64,000 bases of DNA, from the NCBI RefSeq assembly GCF_004005565.1, contig NZ_SADD01000001.1, forward strand, positions 1,116,001-1,180,000, written 5' to 3'. Source of the DNA: Lujinxingia sediminis (GTDB taxonomy: Bacteria; Myxococcota_A; Bradymonadia; Bradymonadales; Bradymonadaceae). Below, in pieces: positions 53,925 through 63,755 of the stretch. The notes below the pieces were generated by a model. The model searched no databases. It was not told the origin of the DNA and saw only the letters and a list, made by a program, of their open reading frames with translations. Each line of letters starts with the position of its first letter. Within the stretch, counting starts at the first letter, position 1. Both the position numbers and the translations under genes were made by a program.

Positions 53925-55589
53925 ATGCGATATGATGCAATGAAGTTGGGCTGGCCGCTGCTGCTGAGCGGCGCGATGGCCTTCGGGATGGCGAGCGCCT
54001 GTTCGGGCGACGGTGGTGATGGCGGTGAGGGCACGACCTGTGAGAGCAACTCCGATTGCACCGCCCCCAACGTTTGCCTGGCGGACGGATCCTGCGGCCC
54101 GGACGATCAGGGCGACGCCGGCGAAGAGCCTGTGATCGAGGAGGAAGACTACGTCATCTCGTATGTGCGACGCACCTTCCCGCCCAACCAGGAGTACGAC
54201 GTTCGACTCTATGCCACCAGCGACGCGAAGCATGAGTCCATCGTCCCGGCGAGCGCCGACTGCACCCCGCCCAACCTCTGCGGCGTGACCGAAAACCTCT
54301 CGCATTTTATCTACATGGAGAATGGCGAGGGCGGTTTTCAGGACATCTACACCGCCGCCATCGACCCGGATTCGCTGGAAGTGACCGGCGCGTTGGAGCT
54401 CTCGGAATCCGGCGTGCTGGATGCACGGGTCCGCGGTGCGGGCGTAGCGTACGTCGACGGCGACACGGCCTATTATAAGGAGATCGGCGGTGAGGCCCAG
54501 GTCGTGGGCGTGGTTGCCACCGAGCCCGAAGGTGATGCCGCCCCCGTGCCCGCCCACTGGGATGTCGACCCGAGCAGTGGTCGTACCGCGCTCTACCAGC
54601 CCACGCTCGACTCGGTCACCGTGCTCGTCGGAGAGCTTGGCACCCCGATCAGCGCCGAAGACAATCTGATCACCATCAGCGGTGTGAACTTCCCTGGAGA
54701 GGCGGGAAGCTATTACATCGGCGCGCTTCCCACCGCGTTTAGCCCTGACGGCAACCTCGTCTCCTTCATCACCGTGGGGCCCAACAACTACAACGCGTGC
54801 AACTCCAACGCCGACTGCTCGGGCACCGCGCAGGAATGCGGCGATGAGAACCGCTGCACCGCCATTGAGGCCACCGTCAACATCATCGATATGAGCAACG
54901 CCTCGAACCTCGGCGAAGCCTGCTCCTCCGATGCGGAATGTGGCCCGGTGCATCGCTGTGACGCGGCCACCGACGACTTCGACCGTGCGATGTGCATGCC
55001 GCAGCGCGTGGTCTACGGCCTTCCTCACTTCCCTCAGCAGGGCGAGCCCACGCGCGCCGGCTGCGACTGGACGCGTGAAGATGGTTCGTTTGCCTATACC
55101 GACATCGACAGCCAGATGACCTTCGGCGAGGACGGTCGCATCTATGTGGCTGCGGCCCGAGAGTGCGTGCGCCCCCTTGGCGATGCTGCAGGTGAGGGGA
55201 CTGAGGCCAATATCCCCCTTTCGGCCATCACCCGCATTGACCCGCAGACGGGCACCTACGATGAGATCTATGGCAACCCTCAGGGCGATGACTTCGATGA
55301 GTCGCGTTGCTACGACGAGATCGAGCAGCAGGTGGTCATCGACGACTGCATCACCCGTGTGGTCAGCGCGAAGCTCTCGCCGAAGGGCAATGATCTGATC
55401 TTCTCGGCAACCAACCCCAACGTGGTCGATCCGGGACTTGCCGATCGCACCTTCGACATGTGGAGCGTACAGCGCGACGGCACCGAGCCTGCCTGGCTGA
55501 CCCGCGAGCCCTCGACCTGGTCGGTGGTCAACTTCCGTGTGCACGCCGATCCGCGCATCGATGATGCTGAAGAGGAGGCCGCCGAGTAA
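53925..55589 (+). CDS. Secreted lipoprotein with possible beta-propeller
   Basis: A 554-residue lipoprotein. AAGGAG precedes the ATG; the signal sequence ends at MASAC (Cys26). A Cys-rich segment (TCESNSDCTAPNVC) follows, then a beta-rich region with TolB-like blade features (YIGALPTAFSPDGNLVSFI and KLSPKGNDLIFSATNP). Two more C-rich inserts (ACNSNADCSG; EACSSDAECGP) interrupt the propeller. No enzymatic motif is seen. A perfect hairpin follows the gene. Confidence 0.7.
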   Translation: MRYDAMKLGWPLLLSGAMAFGMASACSGDGGDGGEGTTCESNSDCTAPNVCLADGSCGPDDQGDAGEEPVIEEEDYVISYVRRTFPPNQEYDVRLYATSDAKHESIVPASADCTPPNLCGVTENLSHFIYMENGEGGFQDIYTAAIDPDSLEVTGALELSESGVLDARVRGAGVAYVDGDTAYYKEIGGEAQVVGVVATEPEGDAAPVPAHWDVDPSSGRTALYQPTLDSVTVLVGELGTPISAEDNLITISGVNFPGEAGSYYIGALPTAFSPDGNLVSFITVGPNNYNACNSNADCSGTAQECGDENRCTAIEATVNIIDMSNASNLGEACSSDAECGPVHRCDAATDDFDRAMCMPQRVVYGLPHFPQQGEPTRAGCDWTREDGSFAYTDIDSQMTFGEDGRIYVAAARECVRPLGDAAGEGTEANIPLSAITRIDPQTGTYDEIYGNPQGDDFDESRCYDEIEQQVVIDDCITRVVSAKLSPKGNDLIFSATNPNVVDPGLADRTFDMWSVQRDGTEPAWLTREPSTWSVVNFRVHADPRIDDAEEEAAE

Positions 55590-55615
55590 TTTGGCCTGCC
55601 TTCCAGTCTGACCCA

Positions 55616-55657
55616 AAAAAAACGCCGCGTCCCTTCGTTGGGACGCGGCGTTTTTTT
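55616..55657. terminator. Perfect bidirectional terminator
   Basis: An 18-bp inverted repeat (55616-55633 and 55640-55657) with a 6-nt loop. The GC core of 11 bp is flanked by seven A and seven T, so both strands give a stem followed by a U-tract. It sits between the convergent lipoprotein gene and the ribbon-helix-helix gene. Confidence 0.92.
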
Positions 55658-55713
55658 GAGTTCTTGCATAGGCCGGAGCGATGCCTTGATGCGTCGTTCC
55701 GGTCCTCGGGGGG

Positions 55714-55905
55714 TTACTCCTGCTCGTCTTCGCCCTGCAGGTAGTCGTTGGCCGCCGGAAACTGTTTGATCGTCTCGCGGGCAATCTCCCAGGCTTTCTG
55801 TACGACCCAGGACATCGACCGATCCTGCCGCAGGGACTCCTCGCGGATCTCATCGAGGTAGTCCTCGGGGAAGTAGAGGCTCTGTTTGCGTTTATCACTC
55901 GCCAT
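55714..55905 (-). CDS. TIGR04563-like ribbon-helix-helix protein (second copy)
   Basis: A 63-residue protein. KQSLYFPEDYLDEIREESLRQDRSMSWVVQKAWEIARE is the same DNA-binding fold as the protein at 38306-38503: the pattern LRQDRS.SW...AW..AR is shared. The acidic C-terminus (DEQE) is also shared in kind. No Shine-Dalgarno is apparent upstream; an AT-rich stretch (55929-55965) could hold a promoter and an operator. Confidence 0.8.
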   Translation of the reverse strand: MASDKRKQSLYFPEDYLDEIREESLRQDRSMSWVVQKAWEIARETIKQFPAANDYLQGEDEQE

Positions 55906-56033
55906 GACAACTCGCTCGTTGGTGTGGTTAACCCGATTTAAATGTAACCAATGGTAGTACTATAGCCGCACTCGTCGCCGGAGGCCAGCACCAGATGCGG
56001 AGCTGGGCGCCCCGGGCGTTGGGTGCAGAGGAG

Positions 56034-57425
56034 TCAGTTGGAGGTCCCCTCACGCTCCTTCTGGATGCGCTGGCGCAGGCGCTCACGGGCGGCCTCGCCG
56101 GGGGCTTCAACCCGGGGCAGGGCGACATTGTTTCGCAGGGGCACCGCGCCGGCTTCGCCGCCGAAGGTCAGCGTGCCGAACTGTTTGCCGTCGTGGAAGT
56201 CCCGGCGCGGGCGAGTGCTCCAGCCGTAGGCGAAGGTTTGTCCCTCAGTGGGGCGGTCGAAGCGGTAGAGGTTCGCCCGCCAGGAGCTCCCGGGGGCAGG
56301 AGCACCGTCAACGCCGGGAAGTTGCGACAGCGGGATGCGCATCTCCACCGACCAGAAGCGGTCTTTACTCTCTTCGTCGTTGAGCGTGCCTTCGACGTGA
56401 ACAGCCGTCTCAAGCCCTTCCATGGCGAAGGGTTTGGCTGCGGCAATGTCTTCATCGCGGCTCTTTGATTTGGAGCCGGGTCGATGCGGGAAACGCGCAT
56501 CGAAGATCGTGTTCTGCGGGCTGACCTGAAGCTCGACGTAAGGAGCGTCTGGACCGCCCGGAGCGATGAAGAACTCAAAGACCTCCTGGGTCCAGAGCGG
56601 ATCGTCGTGCTCGGTAAGCGATCCCCAGACGTGCTCATCTTCGAGGTAGGCACCCACATAGAGGTGGGTGGCGTCGACGGCCAACTTCACGTTGCTCTCA
56701 TAGGCGGCGCGTGGATTGAATCCGCTAAGTGAGACGCTTTGAAGCTCGGACCACACCGGCTCATCAAGCTTGCCATCAAGCGTGATGGACTGTGCCTGAG
56801 CCTGTGAGATGCTGCGCACCTCATGGCGAGGCAGCCCGGCTTCGCGCTTCGGATTGCCGGTGATCTTCAAGGTGGGGCCGATCGCGCGACGGTCCTCGGT
56901 GATGTTCTCTCCCTTGACGCTCGCGCGCTCATCCCCGCGGAAAAGCCCCACATAAGGGAGCGCGTCGCCGGTGGGGAAGTCCTCGCGGAGCACAAAGGTC
57001 TGGCTGTCGCGGATGATCTGACCTTCTTTCCACAACGAGGTGCGGTAGAGCCCATCGACCGGGTAATGGTCGAGGTTCTGGCGCAGCGGGTGCGCCTGGG
57101 AGTCGAAGTGTACAAAGATCTGCCAGTCACGCTTCACATCTTTAAGCGCCCGCCAGTACCAGGTGAACGTGACCTCCTGGCCGGCTTTGAGCTCCCCGTC
57201 GGTGTCCAGGCCAACAAGCTCTATGGCGTCGTCGTACGTTGCGCCGATGGCATGTTCGGGCTCGGGAGCCGCTTCAAGAATATGTTCGCGGACCTGGTTC
57301 CATTGCTCCTGGGTGAGCACGATCTGGGGCTCATTGCTCTGGCAGGCCGCGCACAGCGTTCCGGCCGAGAGCGCCAGCGAGAAGACCAGCACGTGTCGGC
57401 TGGCCGGTCGAATCAGGGAAGACAT
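56034..57425 (-). CDS. CBM9-like domain lipoprotein
   Basis: A 463-residue lipoprotein. The start is ATG 57425 (57437 is an alternative) with AGG upstream; the signal sequence ends at CAAC. A first beta-domain (about 50-190) resembles a glycoside-binding module. Carbohydrate family 9 features follow in the second half: LDGKLDEPVWSELQSVSLSGF, VKLAVDATHLYVGAYLEDEHV, WTQEVFEFFIAPGG and WSVEMRIPLSQLPG. CBM9-like domains bind sugar chain ends in other proteins. The C-terminus is charged. Ligand unknown. Confidence 0.75.
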   Translation of the reverse strand: MSSLIRPASRHVLVFSLALSAGTLCAACQSNEPQIVLTQEQWNQVREHILEAAPEPEHAIGATYDDAIELVGLDTDGELKAGQEVTFTWYWRALKDVKRDWQIFVHFDSQAHPLRQNLDHYPVDGLYRTSLWKEGQIIRDSQTFVLREDFPTGDALPYVGLFRGDERASVKGENITEDRRAIGPTLKITGNPKREAGLPRHEVRSISQAQAQSITLDGKLDEPVWSELQSVSLSGFNPRAAYESNVKLAVDATHLYVGAYLEDEHVWGSLTEHDDPLWTQEVFEFFIAPGGPDAPYVELQVSPQNTIFDARFPHRPGSKSKSRDEDIAAAKPFAMEGLETAVHVEGTLNDEESKDRFWSVEMRIPLSQLPGVDGAPAPGSSWRANLYRFDRPTEGQTFAYGWSTRPRRDFHDGKQFGTLTFGGEAGAVPLRNNVALPRVEAPGEAARERLRQRIQKEREGTSN

Positions 57426-57642
57426 CAGGAACCTCATCTGCAATGGGCTACGCCCGCGCAAGGGGGTGGAGTAGGGCGCAAAGGTCGTTGTTGGCGAACC
57501 TAGCGCACCGCCCGGCGGCGATGCAACGCTCTACGGCGCTGAGAATTGGCCAGCGCAGCGCAAGTGTGCTACCTCACGGCGCCGAAGGCGCGTTGCGCTG
57601 CGGATGACGGTTACGATCACACATCAAGCGAAAGGTCAGGCG

Positions 57643-59076
57643 ATGATAGACGGGATTGGGCGAGTGCATATGCTGGGGATTGGCGGCATCGGAGTATCGG
57701 CGGTCGCGCGCATTCTGCATGCGCGAGGCGTTGAGGTCACCGGTTCCGATGTGCGCGAGAGCTCGCTGACCGAGGCGCTGCGCGCCGAGGGTATGGACAT
57801 CGTCATCGGTCATGACCCTAAAAACATCGAGGGTGCCGATCTTGTAGTCGTCTCCACGGCCATTCCCCAGGAGAACGTTGAGCTTGTGGCGGCGCGCCAG
57901 GCTGGCATCCCGGTGGAGCACCGCTCCTCGATCCTCGCCAAACTCCTGGAGGGATACCGCACCATCGGCGTGACGGGCACCCACGGCAAAGGCACCGTCT
58001 CCTCGATGATCGCCTGGATTCTGGAGTGCGCCGGGCTGGAGCCGGGCTTTGTGATCGGCGGGATGCTCAACAACTTCGGCGTTAACGCCCGAGACTCCGG
58101 CGGCAAGTGGATGGTGGTTGAGGTCGATGAGAGCGATGGCTCCCACCATAACATCGAATGCGACTATGTGGTCTGCAACTTTCTGGAGCTGGACCACCTC
58201 AACTACTACGAGGGTCTTGACGATATTATCGCCAAGATGGCGACCTTCCTTGAGTCGAACACACGCCTCAAAGAGGCGTTCGTCAACCTGGACTGCGCTG
58301 GAAACCGCGAGCTTGTCGAGCGCGTAAACATGCGGCCGACCGGCTACTCGATGGAGCATCGCGCGGAGTTTCGCGGCGAACTTCTCGACAAGGGTCAACT
58401 CCCGATTCGCTACCGCGCCTACCAGCGCGACGAGGTGCTGGGCGACTGGGAGCTCAACCTTCCGGGGCGCTACAACGTGGTCAACGCCATGGGGGCCGTC
58501 GCTGTGGCCCGGCGCATCGGGGTGGCTCCCGAGGTCATCGGCAAAGCGCTCGCGACCTACAAAGGCCTGGAGAACCGTTTTACCATCGCTCAGGGCGGCG
58601 GGGTGACGATCGTCAAGGACTACATCAGCCATCCCACGGGCATCAAAAAGGTGCTGGAGTCGGCCAGAGATCTGGTCGACGGGCGTGTTATCAGCGTGTT
58701 TAAGCCCTACCGCTACACGCTTATCAAGTACCTCAAAGATGAGTATGGCGAGGCGTTTCAGGGGAGCGACGAGGTGATCATCACCACGATGTACGCCGCC
58801 GAAGAAGATCCCATCCCGGGCATCAACACCCAGACGGTGGTCGATCGCATTGAGGCCAACGGGCTGCCGGTGACCTTTATCCCCAACCAGCCCGACATCA
58901 ACGATTACCTGCTGGAGACGGTCAAGCCGGGCGATAAGATCATCTTCTTTGGCGGGGATGACTTCTTCCGTCAGGCCGATCAGATCCTGGCAGAATTCGC
59001 GCGTCGCGCGGGTAAAACCGAAGGCGATGATGCCGAGCAGCCGCGTTTTGACGGCCCGCTTAACGAGGGTGAATAA
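57643..59076 (+). CDS. MurC/Mpl-like Mur ligase with FolC-type P-loop
   Basis: A 477-residue Mur-family ligase. The N-terminal MLGIGGIGVSAVARIL is the MurC/Mpl UDP-MurNAc-binding loop. The P-loop is GTHGKGT (residues 112-118) instead of GTHGKT/S, the form found in folylpolyglutamate synthase. VDESDGSHHN and LELDHLNYYEG replace the usual MurC core; the C-terminal domain has KDYISHPTGIKKV in place of DDYGHHPTE, and VFKPYRYTL in place of FQPHRYTR. It may be a variant UDP-MurNAc ligase. ATG 57643 has AAAGG upstream; ATG 57604 is the alternative start. It is followed by murD at 4 bp. Confidence 0.8.
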   Translation: MIDGIGRVHMLGIGGIGVSAVARILHARGVEVTGSDVRESSLTEALRAEGMDIVIGHDPKNIEGADLVVVSTAIPQENVELVAARQAGIPVEHRSSILAKLLEGYRTIGVTGTHGKGTVSSMIAWILECAGLEPGFVIGGMLNNFGVNARDSGGKWMVVEVDESDGSHHNIECDYVVCNFLELDHLNYYEGLDDIIAKMATFLESNTRLKEAFVNLDCAGNRELVERVNMRPTGYSMEHRAEFRGELLDKGQLPIRYRAYQRDEVLGDWELNLPGRYNVVNAMGAVAVARRIGVAPEVIGKALATYKGLENRFTIAQGGGVTIVKDYISHPTGIKKVLESARDLVDGRVISVFKPYRYTLIKYLKDEYGEAFQGSDEVIITTMYAAEEDPIPGINTQTVVDRIEANGLPVTFIPNQPDINDYLLETVKPGDKIIFFGGDDFFRQADQILAEFARRAGKTEGDDAEQPRFDGPLNEGE

Positions 59077-59080
59077 GGCG

Positions 59081-60466
59081 ATGCGTGAGATCTTTCTGAA
59101 CCATCAGCGTTTTGCGGTGTGGGGCGCCGGGGTCAGCGGTGTGGCGGCGGCCAACCTGCTGGCGCGACGCGGCAAGGATGTCATTCTCAGCGATATCAAG
59201 CCTATCGATGAGCTCAGCGAGGTCGCCGGGCGATTGCATGAGAAGGTGCGCCTGGTCGCCGGTGAGAACGTGTCGGAGGGCCGTGAGGTCATTGTTGCCT
59301 CGCCAGGGATGAAGCCTTCGCACCCCGACTTTGCCAGGGCGCGAGAGCTGGGAGCGCAGGTGATCTCGGAGGTGGAGTTGGCCTGGGAGGCCAGCAAAGC
59401 ACGCTGGATCGGCATTACCGGTACGGACGGCAAGACCACCACGACCTCGCTGGCGGGGCAGATGTTGCAGCAGGCCGGCGTGGAGCATGTGGTTGCCGGG
59501 AACATCGGTCTGCCCCTGTGCGCGGTGGTCGAAGAGCTGAGTGAAGACGCGGTGGTTGTGGCCGAATTGAGCGCGTTCCAGCTCTGGAGCTGCCACAACC
59601 TGCAGCCTGCTGCGGCGACCGTGACCAATGTGGCCGCCGACCACCTCGACTACTTTGAGAGTTTTGAGGAGTACGCCGACGCCAAGCTGCGCATCTTTGA
59701 GCTTCAGAAAGGCGAAGGGGTGGCAGTGGTGCCGATGCGTGATCGGCTGGTGCGTCGGTGGCTTAAGGAGCCCCGAGGTCAACAGGTGGTGGGGTTTTCA
59801 AACCGCCCCGATGATGTCTCGGAGCTTGATGAGGCGGTGTGGTTCGACGACGACCAGGGCTGGGCGCGCGAGGAAGAGGGCGTTGATCTTTGTTGGCTTG
59901 AATCCTTTGACGACACCGAACTCTTTGGGGCGCATAACCAGCTTAACCTGGCCTGCGCCGCTGCGCTGGCGCGTAGCGTGGGTGTCAGCTGGGAGCATAT
60001 CACGGAGGCTGCGCTCAGCGTTGAGCCGCTCGCACACCGCATGGAGTATGTGGGGGAGGGCAACGAGGTGGGCTTTGTGGACGACTCCAAGGCCACCAAC
60101 GCGCACGCCTCACTGGCCGGCCTGCAGAACCTGGACGCGGGCTTCGTGGTCATCGCCGGCGGCGTCGACAAGGGGCTCGACCTCAAAGGTTGGGCCAAAT
60201 ATGTGGCGCGGGAGGCCGGCGGCGTAGTGCTTCTTGGCGAGATTGCCGAGCGCATGGGAGAGGCTCTTGATGCCGCCGGCGCGACAAAGGTGCACCGCGC
60301 CGCCTCCATGGAAGAGGCCGTCGAGCAGGCGTTTAAACTGGCCAGGCCGGGGAGCACTGTGGTGCTCAGCCCGGCCTGCTCCAGCTTCGATATGTTCGAG
60401 AGCTACGCTCAACGCGGCCGGGTTTTCCAGGCTGCGGTCGAGGCGTTGATCAGCTCTCTTCCATAA
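59081..60466 (+). CDS. murD: UDP-N-acetylmuramoyl-L-alanine:D-glutamate ligase (MurD)
   Basis: A 461-residue Mur ligase. WGAGVSGVAAANLLARRGKDV opens the N-terminal domain. GTDGKTTTTSL is the canonical P-loop, AELSAFQLWSCHNL and NVAADHLDYF follow, and VDDSKATNAHAS is the MurD signature. LSPACSSFDMFESYAQRG closes the C-terminal domain. The start is ATG 59081, 4 bp after the MurC-like stop. Its 3' end overlaps the biotin-carrier gene on the other strand by 17 bp. It lies apart from any murG/ftsW/murB genes. Confidence 0.93.
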   Translation: MREIFLNHQRFAVWGAGVSGVAAANLLARRGKDVILSDIKPIDELSEVAGRLHEKVRLVAGENVSEGREVIVASPGMKPSHPDFARARELGAQVISEVELAWEASKARWIGITGTDGKTTTTSLAGQMLQQAGVEHVVAGNIGLPLCAVVEELSEDAVVVAELSAFQLWSCHNLQPAAATVTNVAADHLDYFESFEEYADAKLRIFELQKGEGVAVVPMRDRLVRRWLKEPRGQQVVGFSNRPDDVSELDEAVWFDDDQGWAREEEGVDLCWLESFDDTELFGAHNQLNLACAAALARSVGVSWEHITEAALSVEPLAHRMEYVGEGNEVGFVDDSKATNAHASLAGLQNLDAGFVVIAGGVDKGLDLKGWAKYVAREAGGVVLLGEIAERMGEALDAAGATKVHRAASMEEAVEQAFKLARPGSTVVLSPACSSFDMFESYAQRGRVFQAAVEALISSLP

Positions 60467-60671
60467 CGATCAGCACCTGGTCTTCGTCGACGGCGTCTCC
60501 CTCTTTGATGAGGATTTCTTTGACGACGCCGTCGCAGGGCGCGGGCACGGGCATCTCCATCTTCATCGATTCAAGGATGATGAGGTCATCGTCTTCTTCG
60601 ACCTCCTCGCCAATCTCAACTTCGATCTTCCAGACGGTGCCGGTGATGTGCGCGCGGACTTCTTCAGCCAT
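60450..60671 (-). CDS. Biotin carrier domain protein
   Basis: A 73-residue biotin/lipoyl domain. ESMKMEMPVPAP holds the biotinyl Lys37 in the SMKM form. It equals a bare BCCP domain, without the long N-terminal extension of AccB. GGAAGGAG precedes the ATG. It lies 111 bp after the biotin carboxylase; a hairpin (60705-60743) is in the gap. The 3' end overlaps murD. A carboxyltransferase subunit is not in the window. Confidence 0.88.
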   Translation of the reverse strand: MAEEVRAHITGTVWKIEVEIGEEVEEDDDLIILESMKMEMPVPAPCDGVVKEILIKEGDAVDEDQVLIVMEES

Positions 60672-60704
60672 GGTGTACTCCTTCCAGTATCCAGCGTGAT
60701 TTGA

Positions 60705-60743
60705 GGGGCTCTATGTGACCGGAGAGTCATCGCATGGAGCCCC
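60705..60743 (-). other. Hairpin between accC and the biotin carrier gene
   Basis: Arms GGGGCTCtATG (60705-60715) and CATgGAGCCCC (60733-60743) pair in 10 of 11 positions, with a 17-nt loop. There is no T-tract. It could be an mRNA processing or partial-termination site that sets the ratio of the two subunits, or it may have no role. Confidence 0.3.
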
Positions 60744-60782
60744 GAACTTTTCCAGTGGTGAGTGCTGCGACGCTTGTGAGGC

Positions 60783-62123
<1,341 letters not shown>

Positions 62124-62224
62124 CAGCGAGTTCCTCATGCAGAAGGATATCCCCCAATAGAATCGAGGGAATGTCGTGGTCGTGGGGGCTCGCGTTGCGA
62201 GGTAGCACGAGAGCACAGAAGGGG

Positions 62225-63154
62225 TCAAAGATAGCCGAGGTCTGTTGCGATCAGGCGCGCGGCCAGCGCGCCGTCCCCCGAGGCGGTCGCTACCGAACGC
62301 AGCGGTGTGTGGCAGATATCGCCGATGGCAAAGACGCCCGGCAGGCCTGTGCGGCGATTGGCGTCGGTGTGCACAAAGCCCCGCGCATCGAGCTCAAGTC
62401 CGGGAACATCTGGTAGCACCGGCGCGATGCCGATGCGCACAAAGAGCGCAGCGACGCGCAAGGTCTCGCGAGCATCGTTGGCTTGAAGCGTAAGCTCGCA
62501 GCCCTCGTCGACGGGGGAGATTCGGGTCACCCGGGTGGGTGTAGGCCAGAGCGTGACCAGAGGGTTCTGGCGAGCCTCCGCCAGAAAACTCTCGCGAGCC
62601 CGAGGTGCGCAGCGCATCAAGAGGTGCACTCTGCAATCAAAGCTCGCCAGACGCAGCGCGTTCTCCAGCGCAGCGTCGCCACCGCCGACCACGGCGACCT
62701 CCCGGCCGGCAAAACGCTCGGCGTCGGCCATCGCGCTCTGGCTCACATGGCGCCCCATGCCCTCCAACTCACCGGGCACGCCCAGGGTGCGGTAGCGGCT
62801 TCCCGTGGCGAGTGCCGCGGCCTCATAGTGGCGAGACGGGAGCCCCTCGAAGTCGGCTCGCAGTGCGGGGCTCAGCGCTTCTGTATCGGGTAGCAAGCGC
62901 AGGAGGGTCGCCTCGCGAGGGCGAAGCTCATGTTTGGAAACCTGCTCTCGGAGTGCGCTGGCAAGCTCCCGGCCGTTGGTCCATTCGCTGCCCGGGAAGT
63001 TGCCGATGCGGTTGTTGACGCGCAGCAGCATCCCGCCGACCTCGCCGCGGGCGTCCACCCAGTCAAAGGGCACGCCGAAGTCATGCAGCCAGAGCGCCGC
63101 ACTCACCGCGGCAACTCCTCCGCCGACGATCAGGGCCCGGGCCTCATCGCTCAT
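62225..63154 (-). CDS. Thioredoxin-reductase-fold flavoprotein without CxxC
   Basis: A 309-residue FAD/NAD(P)-binding protein. ALIVGGGVAAVSAALWL (FAD GxGxxA), GNFPGSEWTNGREL, VAVVGGGDAALENALRL (NAD(P) loop) and GVFAIGDI (FAD end) follow the thioredoxin reductase layout. Where TrxR has CATC, this protein reads SQSAMADAERFAG, so the redox-active pair is lost. It resembles ferredoxin-NADP+ reductase type 2 or YpdA-like reductases. The ATG overlaps the folE stop by 4 bp. Confidence 0.82.
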   Translation of the reverse strand: MSDEARALIVGGGVAAVSAALWLHDFGVPFDWVDARGEVGGMLLRVNNRIGNFPGSEWTNGRELASALREQVSKHELRPREATLLRLLPDTEALSPALRADFEGLPSRHYEAAALATGSRYRTLGVPGELEGMGRHVSQSAMADAERFAGREVAVVGGGDAALENALRLASFDCRVHLLMRCAPRARESFLAEARQNPLVTLWPTPTRVTRISPVDEGCELTLQANDARETLRVAALFVRIGIAPVLPDVPGLELDARGFVHTDANRRTGLPGVFAIGDICHTPLRSVATASGDGALAARLIATDLGYL

Positions 63155-63729
63155 AGCGCCTTCTCCGCACGTTGAAACTGCGCCATGCACTCCGCCCGCA
63201 GCTCGCCGCTGGCCAGTGAGCCACGGGCCTCGATCGAGATAAGCTCGCCATGCTTATGGGCCCCGCGCATCTCCATGCAGAGCTGGCGGGCACGCAGTCG
63301 CACAAGCAGCCCGGCCGGCTTGAGCGTGGACTGCAGGTGCTCCGCGATCTCGATGATCAGACGCTCCTGCACCTGGGGTCTTGCCGCAAAATGATCGATG
63401 ACCCGCCCGATGCTACCAAAGCCTACGATGTGATCTGCGGGCACGTACGCCACATCCACAGTGCCGAAGAAGGGCAAGAGGTGGTGCACGCACATGCTCT
63501 GGAAGGGAAGGGCGCAGGTGAGGACCGGACGGCTGCTTCCGGGAGATTCGGTAAGCCCCGGAGCCTCAAAGGTGCTGATCTGAGGGGCGGGCTCGTGAAG
63601 TCCGCTGAAGAGCTCGTCCATCAACCCGGTAAAACGCTCCGCGGTGCGGGCGAGCTCCGGATCCTGGTCGGCGTTCAACCCCACTGCCTTCATAAAGGCT
63701 CGAAAATGCTCTACTGCCTCGTCACTCAT
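63151..63729 (-). CDS. folE: GTP cyclohydrolase I
   Basis: FolE converts GTP to 7,8-dihydroneopterin triphosphate, the first step of folate/pterin synthesis. 192 residues. MCVHHLLPFFGTVDVAYVP has the zinc Cys and His pair, QVQERLIIEIAEHL follows and LCMEMRGAHKHG supplies the second zinc Cys. The short N-terminus is normal for bacterial enzymes. It starts 26 bp after ruvB and overlaps the flavoprotein gene, so the three genes probably form one operon. Confidence 0.94.
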   Translation of the reverse strand: MSDEAVEHFRAFMKAVGLNADQDPELARTAERFTGLMDELFSGLHEPAPQISTFEAPGLTESPGSSRPVLTCALPFQSMCVHHLLPFFGTVDVAYVPADHIVGFGSIGRVIDHFAARPQVQERLIIEIAEHLQSTLKPAGLLVRLRARQLCMEMRGAHKHGELISIEARGSLASGELRAECMAQFQRAEKAL

Positions 63730-63755
63730 TCGACCTGCACCGCGGGTTTGGCGTC

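Noticed and set aside
53724-55910. A 728-codon open frame on the minus strand, antisense to the lipoprotein at 53925.
   Set aside because: It covers a well-supported lipoprotein with signal peptide, Shine-Dalgarno and terminator on the other strand. The frame is a by-product of high GC at third positions, and its translation shows no family motif.
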